Part shown: piece by piece, positions 47,634-58,722 of the stretch
Position numbering within the stretch: position 1 is the first letter of the stretch
Layout: every line of letters starts with the position of its first letter
Assembly (NCBI GenBank): GCA_951799425.1
Contig: OX637405.1
Coordinates: 24,841,635-24,905,634 of the forward strand
Source of the DNA: Ilex aquifolium
Taxonomy: Eukaryota; Streptophyta; Magnoliopsida; Aquifoliales; Aquifoliaceae
DNA length: 64,000 bases
Reading direction: 5' to 3'
Program-made: the position numbers and the translations under genes
The notes under the pieces: model-generated
Databases searched by the model: none
What the model saw: only the letters and a program-made list of their open reading frames with translations
Told to the model about the DNA's origin: nothing

Positions 47634-48223
47634 CGTTTATGTGTAAAGGATAAATACAATAGTTGATTCCGACAGGGTCGATTTTGATAGTGAAATGTTG
47701 AAATTGTTGGGTATTAACAACTATGGAGATTTTTGAAATCGATGAGAGAATATCGTAGTCGTAATAAGGTTATTCAGGATGATAGGAGGCAGTGGAGAAC
47801 TGAAGGGCTCAGATGGAGAAGGTGAACAGCGGGTTGTTAATGGATGATTTGTCAGTTCACAGGGGAAAGGGAGAGAGTGAGTAACTGATGGAAATGGATG
47901 GTTTCCGTCGAGGTGCTGGGCAATTTTGAAGAGAGAGAGAGAGACTGACGGTTGGGAAAAGGAGAGAGACAGAGAGGCAAAAAGACGGGTGAGAATCGTG
48001 AAGACATAGGGGAAAGAGAGAGAGACACGACTGGAAAGGGAGAGAATGAGAAAGAGGTAATTAGGGTTTGGCAGCCATTTAATATGATGGATATGAAGGA
48101 CATAGTGACATTTTTGGAGGGTAAAGATGAAAAAAAATGTTTTTCATGTATCCTATTTTTTAAAGTAGTATAGATAGATAGAGTTCTGAATGTTCTAGTC
48201 CCTGTGTTTCCTTGAGAGAGAAA

Positions 48224-48675
48224 TGTAAGAAATTTTAATGATTCGTATATGAAATTTAGAACACCTAAAATTACAAGATACATATTCTAAATTCAAGATT
48301 TAGAACATACCTGTATGAGCCATGATATTCGATCTACTGGTTTCCTTCGCGGAAGGGTAAGGTCTTTCTCTCCTTCTTCAAAGCAATAGGCGGCTCTCAA
48401 TGGGACAAACCAATTTAGGGTTATGAAGTGGAGAGGGGACCTAGCCTGTATTTATAATGAAATCTAATGGGCTCTCCCATTACGGGCCACAATTAGATTA
48501 AGGCCTACACTTAACCGCCTCAACCACATCAATTAAAAGATGTACATAAGCCCATCAAAATAGATCACTTAATAATATTGGGCTCATCTCATTGGACCAT
48601 AAATTCAGCCCGTTTTTTACAAACTAAAAATTAACTATCAATTAATGGAAGTCCAATATAGGAAAAATTCCAACA
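48224..48675 (-). repeat. 3' LTR of the copia element
   Basis: 452 bp, plus-strand ends TGTAAGAAAT and TTCCAACA; paired with 54,636-55,087. On the minus strand it is preceded by the purine tract AAGTGGGAGAA (48,676-48,686). Confidence 0.93.
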
Positions 48676-49379
48676 TTCTCCCACTTGGACAATATTAATT
48701 GTAGTCATTTAAAAATAAATAAAATAAAATATATTTTTGAAAAATGACTCTCGGGCTAATTAAACAAAACTCAATGTGGCCACAAAAAAAAAAATAATAT
48801 GGTCCTAAGACAACATCTCAAACACGACCCGGTCCAATAAAACTACTATTTTCGAACCATGGCAGTCTTTACATCCTTTATTGACATAGGATCAATCCAT
48901 GATTACAAAAAATAATAATTCTATTGACATGGATCAAGATGTGGTAGTGTAGCAAGAAAATAACATCTCAATATTTGATCTGATAAACATGTTATTTTCA
49001 TTGTCAGTCCTCCAAATGATTTCTCTTTAACAAAATGTTTCAACAATAAGCTAGAGAAATCCGTTAGCTTCAACAATAAGCTAGTATGTCTCCAAACTTA
49101 AAATCACAAGATTTTCTCAAATGGTGTAATCAGAGACATGCTCAATTGACAAAACAGTCATACTTAAGACATACACCAAGTCTTAAGATTTTGTGTAAAA
49201 TGACGTGTCATAAATGTGCACACATATAACATAGCAATAACATCATGCTAACAATAAAGATAATCATCCAAATATTTACTATTCATCAAATAGATATATC
49301 TCAACCATAATGAGTATCAAATATCACATATAGAATTAAATCAATACTTAAGTTCTTAACACATAAATAAACTCCCATT

Positions 49380-52300
49380 AACCAAGTACATCAAAAGACC
49401 CCAAAATGACCATGTTTTCAACATGTTTCTTAACAATTACAGGTCTCAGTCCCTTGGTTAAAGGATCAGCAAACATTGATTCTGTATCAATATGTTCAAT
49501 CACTATGTCACATTTCTTTACAAGATCCCTAACAGAAAGATATTTAATTTCCATATATTTAGACCTACTAGAATGTTTGTTGTTCTGTGAGAAGAACACA
49601 GCTGCACTATTATCACAATAAATTGTTAGTGGTCTAGAGATGGAATCAACATAAGTCCTGAAATAAAATTCCTTAGCCATATAGCTTGTGTTACAACTCC
49701 ATAACAAGCTGCAAATTCAGCTTGCATAGTGGAAGGAGTTATGAGAGTTTGTTTAACACTCTTCCATACTATTGCTCCTCTAGCTCACATGAAAATATAT
49801 ATCCTGAAGTGAATTTTAAATCATCTTGACACCCAACAAAATCTGAATCTGAGTAACTAATCATCTCAAGACTATCAACTCTCCTATAAACAAGCATGTA
49901 ATTTTTTTTTTTTCGCAAGTATCTCATAACTTTCTTAGCTAAGAACCAATGATCTAATATTGGTTTAGAAAAATATCTGTCAAGAACACTAACTGCAAAA
50001 ACAATGTCAGGCCTAGTACAAACTTGTGCACACATTAAACTACCAACAACACTCACATAAGATATATTCTTCATAGACTTCTCCTCAAGATCATTCTTGG
50101 GGCATTGACTTAAACTAAATTTATCACATTTCACAACAGGTACATCCCCAAACTTATAATTATGCATATTAAATCTTTCAAGCACACGATCTATATATGC
50201 CCTTTGAGAAAGTCTCACCAATCCAACGACTCCTATCCCGATGAATCTTAATGCCTAACACAAAAAAAAATATTTCCCCAAGATCTTTTATGTCAAATAT
50301 TTTGCATAATAATCTTATAAAGTAAGTCCAAATCATTACAAGAAAGTAAAATATCATCAGTATAAAGAACAAAAAATAAATAAATGAATAAATTTGCTCC
50401 CACTGACCTTAAGATATATGCATTTTATCTTTCATGACATCTACCCACATATCAGACTCAGGACAAGTAATAGTATTATGGTATGTTACAGGATCAACAA
50501 TATCACCAATATCATAATCACTTTCCCCAAGGTATACATAATACTCAACAGAAATAACAGGTCTCATTGGTCTTGTAGACCTTCTCAAGGAAATTTCAAT
50601 AGTAGACTCTAAAGGTTGAGGAGCCTCAATAGGAACAGAATGGTCAATTGGAGGAACTAGAGGATCAACAACTGGAGTAGGAAAATTAACAGCAAGAGCA
50701 GATATAATATTCTCTTGCACAACAGGTAAAGAAATAGAAACAAATTTATTTTGCTCATGCTCACTAATAGGCTATGAGCAACCAACATCAGCAATATCAA
50801 GCTCCAAAAATTTTGCTATTAAGTACTCAACAATTTTAGTATCACATGTAGGACAATAGAACTGGTATTCTTTCGAATGTTCTGGATAACCTATGAAGAA
50901 ATAAAAATAATTCTAGGATCAGTCTTTTTCTCAAAAGGGTTATAAATTTTGACCTCAGTAGGACAACCCTAGACTCAAAAATAGTTAAGGCTTAGTTTTC
51001 TATTGGTCCATAATTCAAAAATATTTATGGAACAGATTTGCTAGGAACTCTATTAAGAATGTATGAAGCCGTTTTAATGGTTTCTCCCCAAAGATAATCA
51101 GGCAAATTACACCTACTCATAATGCTCATCATCATGTCTTTAAGGGTGCGATTACTCATTTCAGCCACACCATTCTGCTCGAGACTACTAGACATGGTAT
51201 ATTGGGCAACAATCCCACAATCTTGCAAGTACTTGACAAACGGTCTCTAATCCTGCTCAGACACGTCATATTTGTCATAATATTCACCACCACGGTCAGA
51301 CCTAACAATTTTGATGACTTTCCCTAATTGTTTATCTACCTCAGTTTTTTTTTTTTGAAAATTTTAAAATTTTCAAGGGCATTAGATTTTTTTTTATTAA
51401 TTAAATAAATATATCCATAACGAGAGAAATCATCAATAAATGTAATAAAATATTTATTACCACACAGGGTACGTGAGTAAGGTCCACTGATGTCAGTATG
51501 AATGATTTCTAAAAGATCTAGACTACGAGTTGCACTTTTCTTCTTAGTCTTGGTCAATTTTCCCCTAATGCAATCAACACAAGTTTCAAGGTCTCCAAAA
51601 TCAAGGGGAGGAAGAATGTCATTTTTTATTAATCTTTCGACTCTTTCTCTAGAAATGTGACTCAAACGTTTATGCCACAGCTGTGAAGATTTTTCTTTAA
51701 CGAGAGGTCTCTTAGATACAACATTCACAATATTTGAAAGATCATATTCATTATTGGTAGTCAAGCATATACTATAGAGACCATCTGATAAAACACAATG
51801 ACCAACAATTTTGGAATTTAAAGAGAATTGAGTTTTACCATTACTAAAATTAAAACAATATCCAATTTTATCAAGCAAAGAAACTGAAATCAAATTCCGC
51901 CTAAATGACGGTACATAAAAATATTTTCTAAAACAAGTTGAAAATCAGTGTCTAAATTCAACCTAACTGTTCCTATGAACTCAACATGGACATCATTATT
52001 ATCTCCTACTTTAAGCTTGGCTTCTCCTTCACTTGGCCTCCGTTTGCTTGTGAATCCCTTCTTCTTTATTCTTCTTTTCTAACCAAAACTTGAATCGAGT
52101 GCACTCACTTTTCTTATGACCTATTTTCTTGCAAAAATAACACTTGACATCTTTTCGAATGGCAGTCTTAGGACCTCCCACATTCTGACCAGTACCATGC
52201 CTTTTGAAATCCTGAACATTATTTGGAGCATTATGACTAGGTTTTCTACCTTTTGAAACTAGATTTAGGCTGAGAAACAAACAAGACAGTTTCACTCTTT

Positions 52301-52890
52301 TCTTTTCTAAGTTTTTCTTCCTCAGAATCACACTTGGAGATAAGGTCATTAATTGTCCAGGACTCATTTTGGGTGTTGTAGGCAGTTTTGATTTGACTAA
52401 ACTCAGGAGACAAAGAGTTAAGAGCATGATGAACAATGAAATCATCAGGAATAACAATTTTGAAGGCATTGAGCTTGGTTTGAACATGGACCATTCTAAG
52501 GATATATTCCCTAATACCACCTACATTGTCATATTTCATACTCGTTAATTCATTCATTAGGCCCCCAACTTCAGTCTTATTGGATACCTTGTATCTCTCT
52601 CCTACAGCAGTGAAGAATTCTTTGGCATTCTTGGTTTCAGGCAAGCCACTCATTAGGTGTTCAGAGATAGACCTTTTCATGGCAATCACACTCAGCCTAT
52701 TAGATTTCTCCCACTTTGCATAAAGCTCTTTTTCATCAGGGGAACTCTCACTACTAGGTTTAGTAGGTTCATTTTCTTTCAAGGCAAAGTCTATATCAGC
52801 AATTCCCAGGGCAAACTCAATATCTTGCTTCCATCTCTTATAATTATAACCAGTCAAGACTTCAATATTGACATTATTACTATTCACAGC
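49380..52890 (-). pseudogene. copia gag-pol region
   Basis: Fossil coding region. Gag starts near 52.89 kb (NIEVLTGYNYKRWKQDIEF) and contains CYFCKKIGHKKSEC near 52.12 kb. Integrase parts include LWHKRLSHIS, the CVDCIRGK zinc site and FIDDFSRYG near 51.4-51.7 kb, then NGVAEMSNRTLKDM. The reverse transcriptase tail (SQRAYIDRVLERF, VGSLMCAQVCTRPDI) and RNase H (YCDNSAAVFF, ADPLTKGL) occupy 50.4-49.4 kb. The order integrase before reverse transcriptase is the copia hallmark. The copy is broken and cannot be active alone. Confidence 0.9.
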
Positions 52891-52949
52891 AAAAGAGACT
52901 GTTCAAGGCAACGAGAATATAAACAGTTAGCTAAATTGGGCAGTAAAAA

Positions 52950-54618
52950 ATAAAATATGCTTTGAACATAATAAGTCATATTTTATTAAGAGAATCCAAA
53001 TACATCAATACAAACTCCCCTTTGGACAGAGAATGCAATATGCTATAGGTCTTCTCTTTCATGAAACTAACCAATGAGAATGCTCAAGTTTTGAAAAATT
53101 TATCCCCTTTGGGCAGATAAACCTTCTAGACTATTGCACCTCTACCACAATGTTTCATGACATCTCCAAATTATAATACACAATAACCCCCTTTGGGCAG
53201 GTAATTATATATCATAATTTAGAGACCATCCTGTAACAAAAGTATGAGAAAAACCTATAAATTTTAATGAATAGACCACTTTGGTGGCAACCATCCATCT
53301 CAACCTATAGAATTTTTTTTTTCAAACCAGGATATTTTTATGACATCTTTAAATTACAATATAGAATAACCCCATTTGGGCAGGTAATTATATATTATAA
53401 TTTAAAGACCATCCCGTAACAATAGCATGAGAAAACCTATAAATTTTAATGAATGGACCACTTTGGTGGTAACCATTCATCTTAACTCATAGAATTTCCC
53501 AAACCGGGATATTATAACAAATTGTCCATAATTAAGTATCATGTGATCAATCAATATGAGGTACTAATCAATATGTATCTCTTTAGATCACCCATCATCA
53601 ATCGTTGCATTCAGGTCTCAATTCTATTTTTTTACTTTTAAAATTAAGTAATTTAAAATTCAAATCTACCAACATTAATAAATAATATGTAGATCATAAA
53701 CAAAAAAAAATTTCCTCGTATAAATCACTAAGGACTAAAAATAAAATTGTACAAACACCCTCTATAAATTATAACAATTTAATCAAAGTTACATGATAAT
53801 AAAATAAAATAATTCATTGCTATCAGTAATTTGTATGGATATCGTCAACAAAACTCCTAAATAACTAATAATTATTTAATAAGTTGACCCAATATATGAC
53901 ATAATCAAATAAAATAGCAACCCTACCATTTAATATAACACAACAATTGAACAAAGCAACTGTATACAATTTGCAGAGGAGAATAAAGAATAAAAAAAAA
54001 GGTAACGACTTTTCAAACTTCAAAAGTAAAACATGTGTACTGCCAATTTTTTTTTTTTTATCAAACATGTGTACTGCCATTGAAGTATCAAGAAAATCAC
54101 ATAGAATCGGCGATAGTTTCTAGATGTCTTTGCTTCTTCAATGGCCATATTGACGGCGACTGTATGAATAGTTCGGTGCCGCCAACGTTTTAAAATAAAA
54201 CAGTTTTGAAGTCTTCAAATTATAAAGGGGCTATCCGATGGGGTTGTGTGTGTGTGTATAAGTCTTCACCAGGTTGCCTCTTTTTAAGAGGTAATTTGGT
54301 GTTGACTCTCGTTTCACTATCAAAAAAAAGAAAAATTGAGCGGTGTGCGAGTGGTGTGCGTGTGTGGCCCCCGGGCCCCGGTCGTGGGTCCCGGTCCTCC
54401 AAAACCAATGGGTGCGTCAATGTTCACCGGGCGGGACTGGGGCTATCCCACATCGGATAGCCTTGGGGTTGTGTGTGTGTGTATAAGTCTTCACCAGGTT
54501 GCCTCTTTTTAAGAGGTGATTTGGTGTTGACTCTCGTTTCACTATCAAAAAAAAAAAAAAAAAAAATTATATAAATAAAAATATAAATAAATTTTATTGG
54601 GTTTTAAATTCATATACG
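52950..54618 (-). other. copia 5' leader with internal repeats
   Basis: About 1.7 kb between primer site and Gag. It contains a tandem duplication of about 180 bp (53,158-53,335 and 53,338-53,510) marked by TTTGGGCAGGTAATTATATA and GACCACTTTGGTGG, plus the repeated hairpin block at 54,226-54,570. Confidence 0.75.
54226..54570 (+). repeat. duplicated hairpin unit with snRNA-like promoter motif and A tail
   Basis: Two copies of a unit with GTGTATAAGTCTTCACCAGG, the stem CCTCTTTTTAAGAGG, TTGGTGTTGACTCTCG and an A tail lie at about 54,226-54,325 and 54,441-54,570. The second copy also has ATCCCACATCG (54,445-54,455) 26 bp before TATAAG. ATCCCACATCG fits the plant snRNA upstream element RTCCCACATCG, and about 25 bp to TATA is Pol III-like spacing. 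Between copies lies a GC-rich patch (CCCCCGGGCCCCGG). It could be a SINE-like retroposon or part of a small LTR element; many plant LTRs share the CCCACATCG motif. Confidence 0.45.
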
Positions 54619-54633
54619 ATGGCTCTGATACCA
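54619..54633 (-). other. primer-binding site of the copia element
   Basis: Minus strand TGGTATCAGAGCCAT, two bases inside the 5' LTR; complementary to initiator tRNA-Met. Confidence 0.93.
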
Positions 54634-54635
54634 AA

Positions 54636-55087
54636 TGTAAGAAATTTTAATGATTCGTATATGAAATTTAGAACACCTAAAATTACAAGGTACAGATTCT
54701 AAATTCAAGATTTAGAACATACATGTATGAGCCATGATATTCAATCTACAGGTTTCCTTCGCGGAAGGGCAATGTCTTCCTCTACTTCTTTAAAGCAATA
54801 GGCGGCTCTCAATGGGACAAGCCAATTTAGGGTTATAAAGTGGAGAGGGGACCTAGCCTGTATTTATAATGAAATCTAATGGGCTCTCCCATTACGGGCC
54901 ACAATTAGATTAAGGCCTACACTTAACCGCCTCAACCACGTCAATTAAAAGATGTACATAAACCCATCAAAATAGATCACTTAATAATATTGGGCTCATC
55001 TCATTGGACCATAAATTCAGCCCGTTTTTTACAAACTAAAAATTAACTATCAATTAATGAAAGTCCAATATAGGAAAAATTCCAACA
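54636..55087 (-). repeat. 5' LTR of the copia element
   Basis: 452 bp, same length as 48,224-48,675, differing by about 15 substitutions. Confidence 0.93.
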
Positions 55088-58000
55088 AGAAATACCATCG
55101 ACAGCCATATGATCTGAACAAATCCAGAGCCACTAGCAGCAGAAGAGTCCTTGAACCTGCAGAATGAGAGAGCATGAAAGAAAATCCATGAAGTAGAAGA
55201 AAGTCCCAAATCCTTCAGAGCTCTCTTTGCGATGCAGGTGCAGAAAGATGTTCTGAACAAATGGTATTGCAAAAATGGTGGCCTCTAAAATGCAGATGCT
55301 ATGACAGTTATGAGCCCATCCATATCGAAGAGAGACCTCTGTGAAGATCTCTGAATAAAAAAAAGAGCACGTGAAAACGTCAGAGCCATTTATGAGAGAA
55401 ACCAGCAAAACCAGAAGAGTATAATGAACAGAGAAATCCAGAATCTCTAAAGAAATCCCTTCTAGCTTCCAGTTTGACAGAAGATGAATATCCAGCGACT
55501 GGAGCCATGAGAGACCCTGTTGAAGAAATCCAATACTGAAGAGTACCAAGAAAGAAAATCCTCCTCCAAAGCATGTAGTTCCAGATGCATCCTTAGTCTT
55601 CCGATTACTAAGAGTCCTAGGAGAGGTAGTCAGGAAGATATCTATCGAAGCCCAGCAGAGAGAAGGCAGGGGAGAAGAAGGTCTGAGTTCCAACCATCCA
55701 GTACAAAAAATCCAAAAGCCACAATAATCCTTCCCCCAGATTTCAAGGATCAAGAAGCAGTCAGAGTAGAAAAGGCTATAATGATTGATAAGAGAAGACA
55801 AACAGGTGCCTCCCCTAATCTTCTTAACTCGTAATTCTATACATCTGGCAAGAATGGCCCTCTGAACATGTATTAACATATGGACTGTATAAACGGACTG
55901 TTTTGTGTGGCTTGGTGTTTGAATGGATTTGTTTTATTGTAAAGTTTGATCTGCATATCTACATGCTGCATCATAAAGCCTAGCACCAGAGCATCTAGTA
56001 TAGGGGTTAAATTTAGAAGCCCAAGACATATTCCCAATTAACCTTCATCTTCTAGACAAGATTCTTGATCTCAAATTTCTAATTTGCATAGCATCCTGCC
56101 TTATAAGTAGATTTATTTGCAAGGGGATATTTTCTATAGAGTCATATGTGATGGAATGTCTATCTAGTACTCCTTTATTCGCAAGAGCATCTGCAACTCT
56201 GTTCCCTTCACAAAATGTATGTTGGACTTGGAATTTGAACTATCTTAGCATAGTAAATATTTGAGCCAATAAAGTCCAGAACTTCCATGAAGTCTGAACT
56301 CTCTGAGTCACCATATCTACCAACAACTTTGAATCAGTCTCAATAATCAACTCATACTCGTGAAACCCAAAATCCCTTAAGAGATTTAAACCGCTCAGTA
56401 GGGCCTGGATTTTTGCCTCCATATTCGTGCAGATGCCATAATAATAAGACCCACCAAGAAGCAACTGACCCTTAGAATTATGCAAAACTGCTCCACCTCC
56501 TGATTCCCCAGGGTTACCCTTAGAGGCTCCATCTATGTTGAGCTTAAGCAGACCTTCGACTGGAAATTTCCAAACTATCCATCAAGAGGTCATTCTAACC
56601 TCTTTAAACTGAAACACATTTAAGGAATGTAGCAACTCCTTCTCCTGTGCTGAATCCATAGCCTTTGGCCTAACAGTGTAAACCTGTAGCCCCATAACGT
56701 GCATAACCCGCCTAACCAAAGTGTAAAGATGCAACCTTTCTTCATCAAAGAGTCTTTTACATCGTTCCTGCCATAACTGCCAATACACCAACAACGTTAT
56801 TCCCCTTTTTAAAGCATGACTAACTGAAGAGTGCTTAAACTCTCTTACAAACCTCATAAACCTTGTAATATGATCTTCATTAGCAATCAATCTAAGTCCC
56901 AATTGCTTTGAAATTAAGTCCCACACTGCCCTTGCATATTTACAGTTTACAAACATATGACCTGCTGTTTCACAGTCAGACTGACACAGAACACATCTAC
57001 TGGCCAAATATACCCCTCGTTGCTGAAATGTTTCATCCATTGCTAGTGCATAATGTAAAATTTTCCATCCTATAAGTCTTGCACTGGGGGGAACATGTTG
57101 TTTCCAAATAGTTGTTGCATAGACATTGAATTGACCCTCCATCCTTACAATATGCCATGCTGATTTCATAGAGAAATGACCTAAAGAGGTAGGCTTCCAA
57201 ATAAGCTTATCTCTTTCTGAATTCTGATCCAAATGACAAGATAACACCTCCTACAATAAGTCATCATCAAGAACTTGCTGAATATCTCCTAATTCCCATT
57301 GTTTATCCACCTACACCTGGGAGAGCTTTGGGAACACTGTAGGTTTTACTATATTTCTAAGGACTAGAGAGCCACCACCAGACCAATTATCACACCAAAT
57401 ATCTATAGTCGAACCAGTACCAACCAGCATTTGGGTATTCTCCATAACTAACTCAAACCATGGAGCCAATTTCCTGTAGCTTTTAAACTTTCCTCCTGCT
57501 GAGCTAGCAAGAAGGTGCTGGATTATCAAAAATTTACTTGCAAATACTTTAGACCATAAAGAATTATTATTTAACAAATTCCATACCTGTTTCATACGAA
57601 AAGCACTCTAAACTTCTTCAAAATTCCTCAGGCCAAGACCACCTTCATCTTTAGGCATGGTTATAACCTTCCAAGATACCCAATGTCTTTTCCTACCCTC
57701 TAACTTGCCAGACCACATAAAGGATGCCATATAGGAGTTTAACTTAGAGATTATCCCTTTTGGGAGATTTAAAGAAGCCATCAGATGGATTGGAATAGAA
57801 TTCAAGACTGATTGGATTAATACCAACCTCCCCATAGCTGACAGCATTTTTGAATACCACCCTTCTAGCTTCAACTGAAATTTCCTAAGCAATTCTTCAT
57901 AGTAAATTAATTTAACTCTACCTCTTATAATGGGACACCCCAGATAAGTAAAAGGACACACCTTCAGGGGTATATGGGCAGTCTGAGATAATATATTTCT

Positions 58001-58700
58001 CCTTGACAGCGGAATGTTCTTTGAGCAATACAGGGAACTTTCGTGCTTATTAACCAGCTGTCCTGATGCACCTTCATACCTCTTCACAAACCTCAATAGA
58101 TTTATCATAGATTTCTTATTTCCTTTCAGGAAGATAAGTGTATCATCTGCAAATAGCAGATGTGTAATTGGAATAGATCCCCTTCTTGCATGAAAATATT
58201 TCACCAATCCCTTTTGGTAGATATCTTTCAAACCCCTACTCAAAATCTCCTCTGCAAGAATGAAAAGACTAGGTGACAAAGGATGACCCTGTCTAAGTCC
58301 CCTTGATTTTGGAAAGAAACCATGCCGAACGCCATTAATCACTAAGGAGACATTTTGATTATGAAGGCAATTAGAGATAATTCCAAGGAAAGAATTAGAG
58401 AACCCAAACTTGCTCAGAGTAAGCTGCAAAAAATCCCATTCTAACCTATCAAAGGCCTTTATCATATCCAGTTTCATTATAACATTCTCAGCTTCTACTT
58501 TCCTGTCCAACTCATTCACCATCATCTGTGCAAGTGCAATGCTATCCCCAATACTCCTTCCCTTCACAAATCCTTGCAGTTCTTCTGTGATTAGCTTAGG
58601 AAGTAGAGCACCTAGTTTGTTGTTAGGATTTTTGTAAAAATTTTATATAAAAAATTACATAGACTAATTGGTCTGAATTCAGCAAAAGTGGGCAAGGATA
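55088..58700 (-). mobile_element. L1-type LINE, 5'-truncated
   Basis: Second plant L1-type LINE, on the minus strand. It begins within the reverse transcriptase near 58.70 kb and runs through RNase H to about 56.05 kb, then about 950 bp of 3' untranslated sequence. The copia element entered this tail, and a short remainder (about 48,179-48,223) appears to continue on its far side up to the Helitron start. The 5' truncation is usual for LINE retroposition. No poly-A tail or target duplication could be identified. Confidence 0.85.
56045..58700 (-). pseudogene. LINE ORF2: reverse transcriptase, zf-RVT, RNase H
   Basis: Reverse transcriptase with MIKAFDRLEWDFL near 58.45 kb, RQGHPLSPSLF near 58.28 kb and the catalytic LLFADDTLIF near 58.15 kb; zf-RVT near 57.06-56.93 kb (RCVLCQSD, GHMFVNC); RNase H 56.56-56.10 kb (NIDGASKGNPG, MEAKIQALL, ETDSKLL, VADALAN). 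One frame runs from 58,567 to the final TGA at 56,045-56,047 but has five stops: 57,605-57,607, 57,311-57,313, 57,248-57,250, 56,582-56,584 and 56,240-56,242. A frameshift lies upstream near 58.62 kb. It aligns throughout with the LINE at 1-2105. Confidence 0.9.
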
Positions 58701-58722
58701 TACAACATAGATAAGGAAAACC

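Larger units (their letters stand above)
44751..48178 (-). mobile_element. non-autonomous Helitron with captured gene pieces
   Basis: On the minus strand the element starts TCTATCTATACTACTTTAAA after an A (48,174 or 48,178, ambiguous because of a TATC repeat) and ends CTAG at 44,754-44,751 followed by T. Eight bases before CTAG lies a 7 bp hairpin, CACGTGC-AAC-GCACGTG (44,763-44,779). A/T target, 5' TC, 3' hairpin and CTRR are the Helitron signature. No Rep/helicase gene is present. It holds intron-containing fragments of NAR1 and XCT in the element's orientation. Its first 90 bases resemble the 5' end of the element starting at 60,056. Confidence 0.85.
48224..55087 (-). mobile_element. Ty1/copia LTR retrotransposon, broken copy
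   Basis: Complete-ended fossil of 6,864 bp on the minus strand with a perfect 5 bp target duplication AGAAA (48,219-48,223 and 55,088-55,092). LTRs are 452 bp each. Order on the minus strand: 5' LTR, initiator tRNA-Met primer site, a 1.7 kb leader, Gag about 52.9-52.0 kb with CCHC knuckle, protease and integrase to about 51.0 kb, reverse transcriptase and RNase H to about 49.4 kb, polypurine tract, 3' LTR. Coding is broken, with roughly ten interruptions. By hand the LTRs differ at about 15 of 452 sites (3%), near 1.3 million years with a rate of 1.3e-8. It sits inside the 3' tail of the LINE at 55.1-58.7 kb. Confidence 0.93.

Noticed and set aside
47852-48283. 143-codon minus-strand open stretch rich in Ser and Leu
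   Set aside because: It arises from CT/GA-rich sequence and crosses the Helitron and LTR borders.
55133-55879. 248-codon open stretch on the minus strand
   Set aside because: It lies downstream of the LINE RNase H stop in its 3' untranslated tail and contains no known domain.
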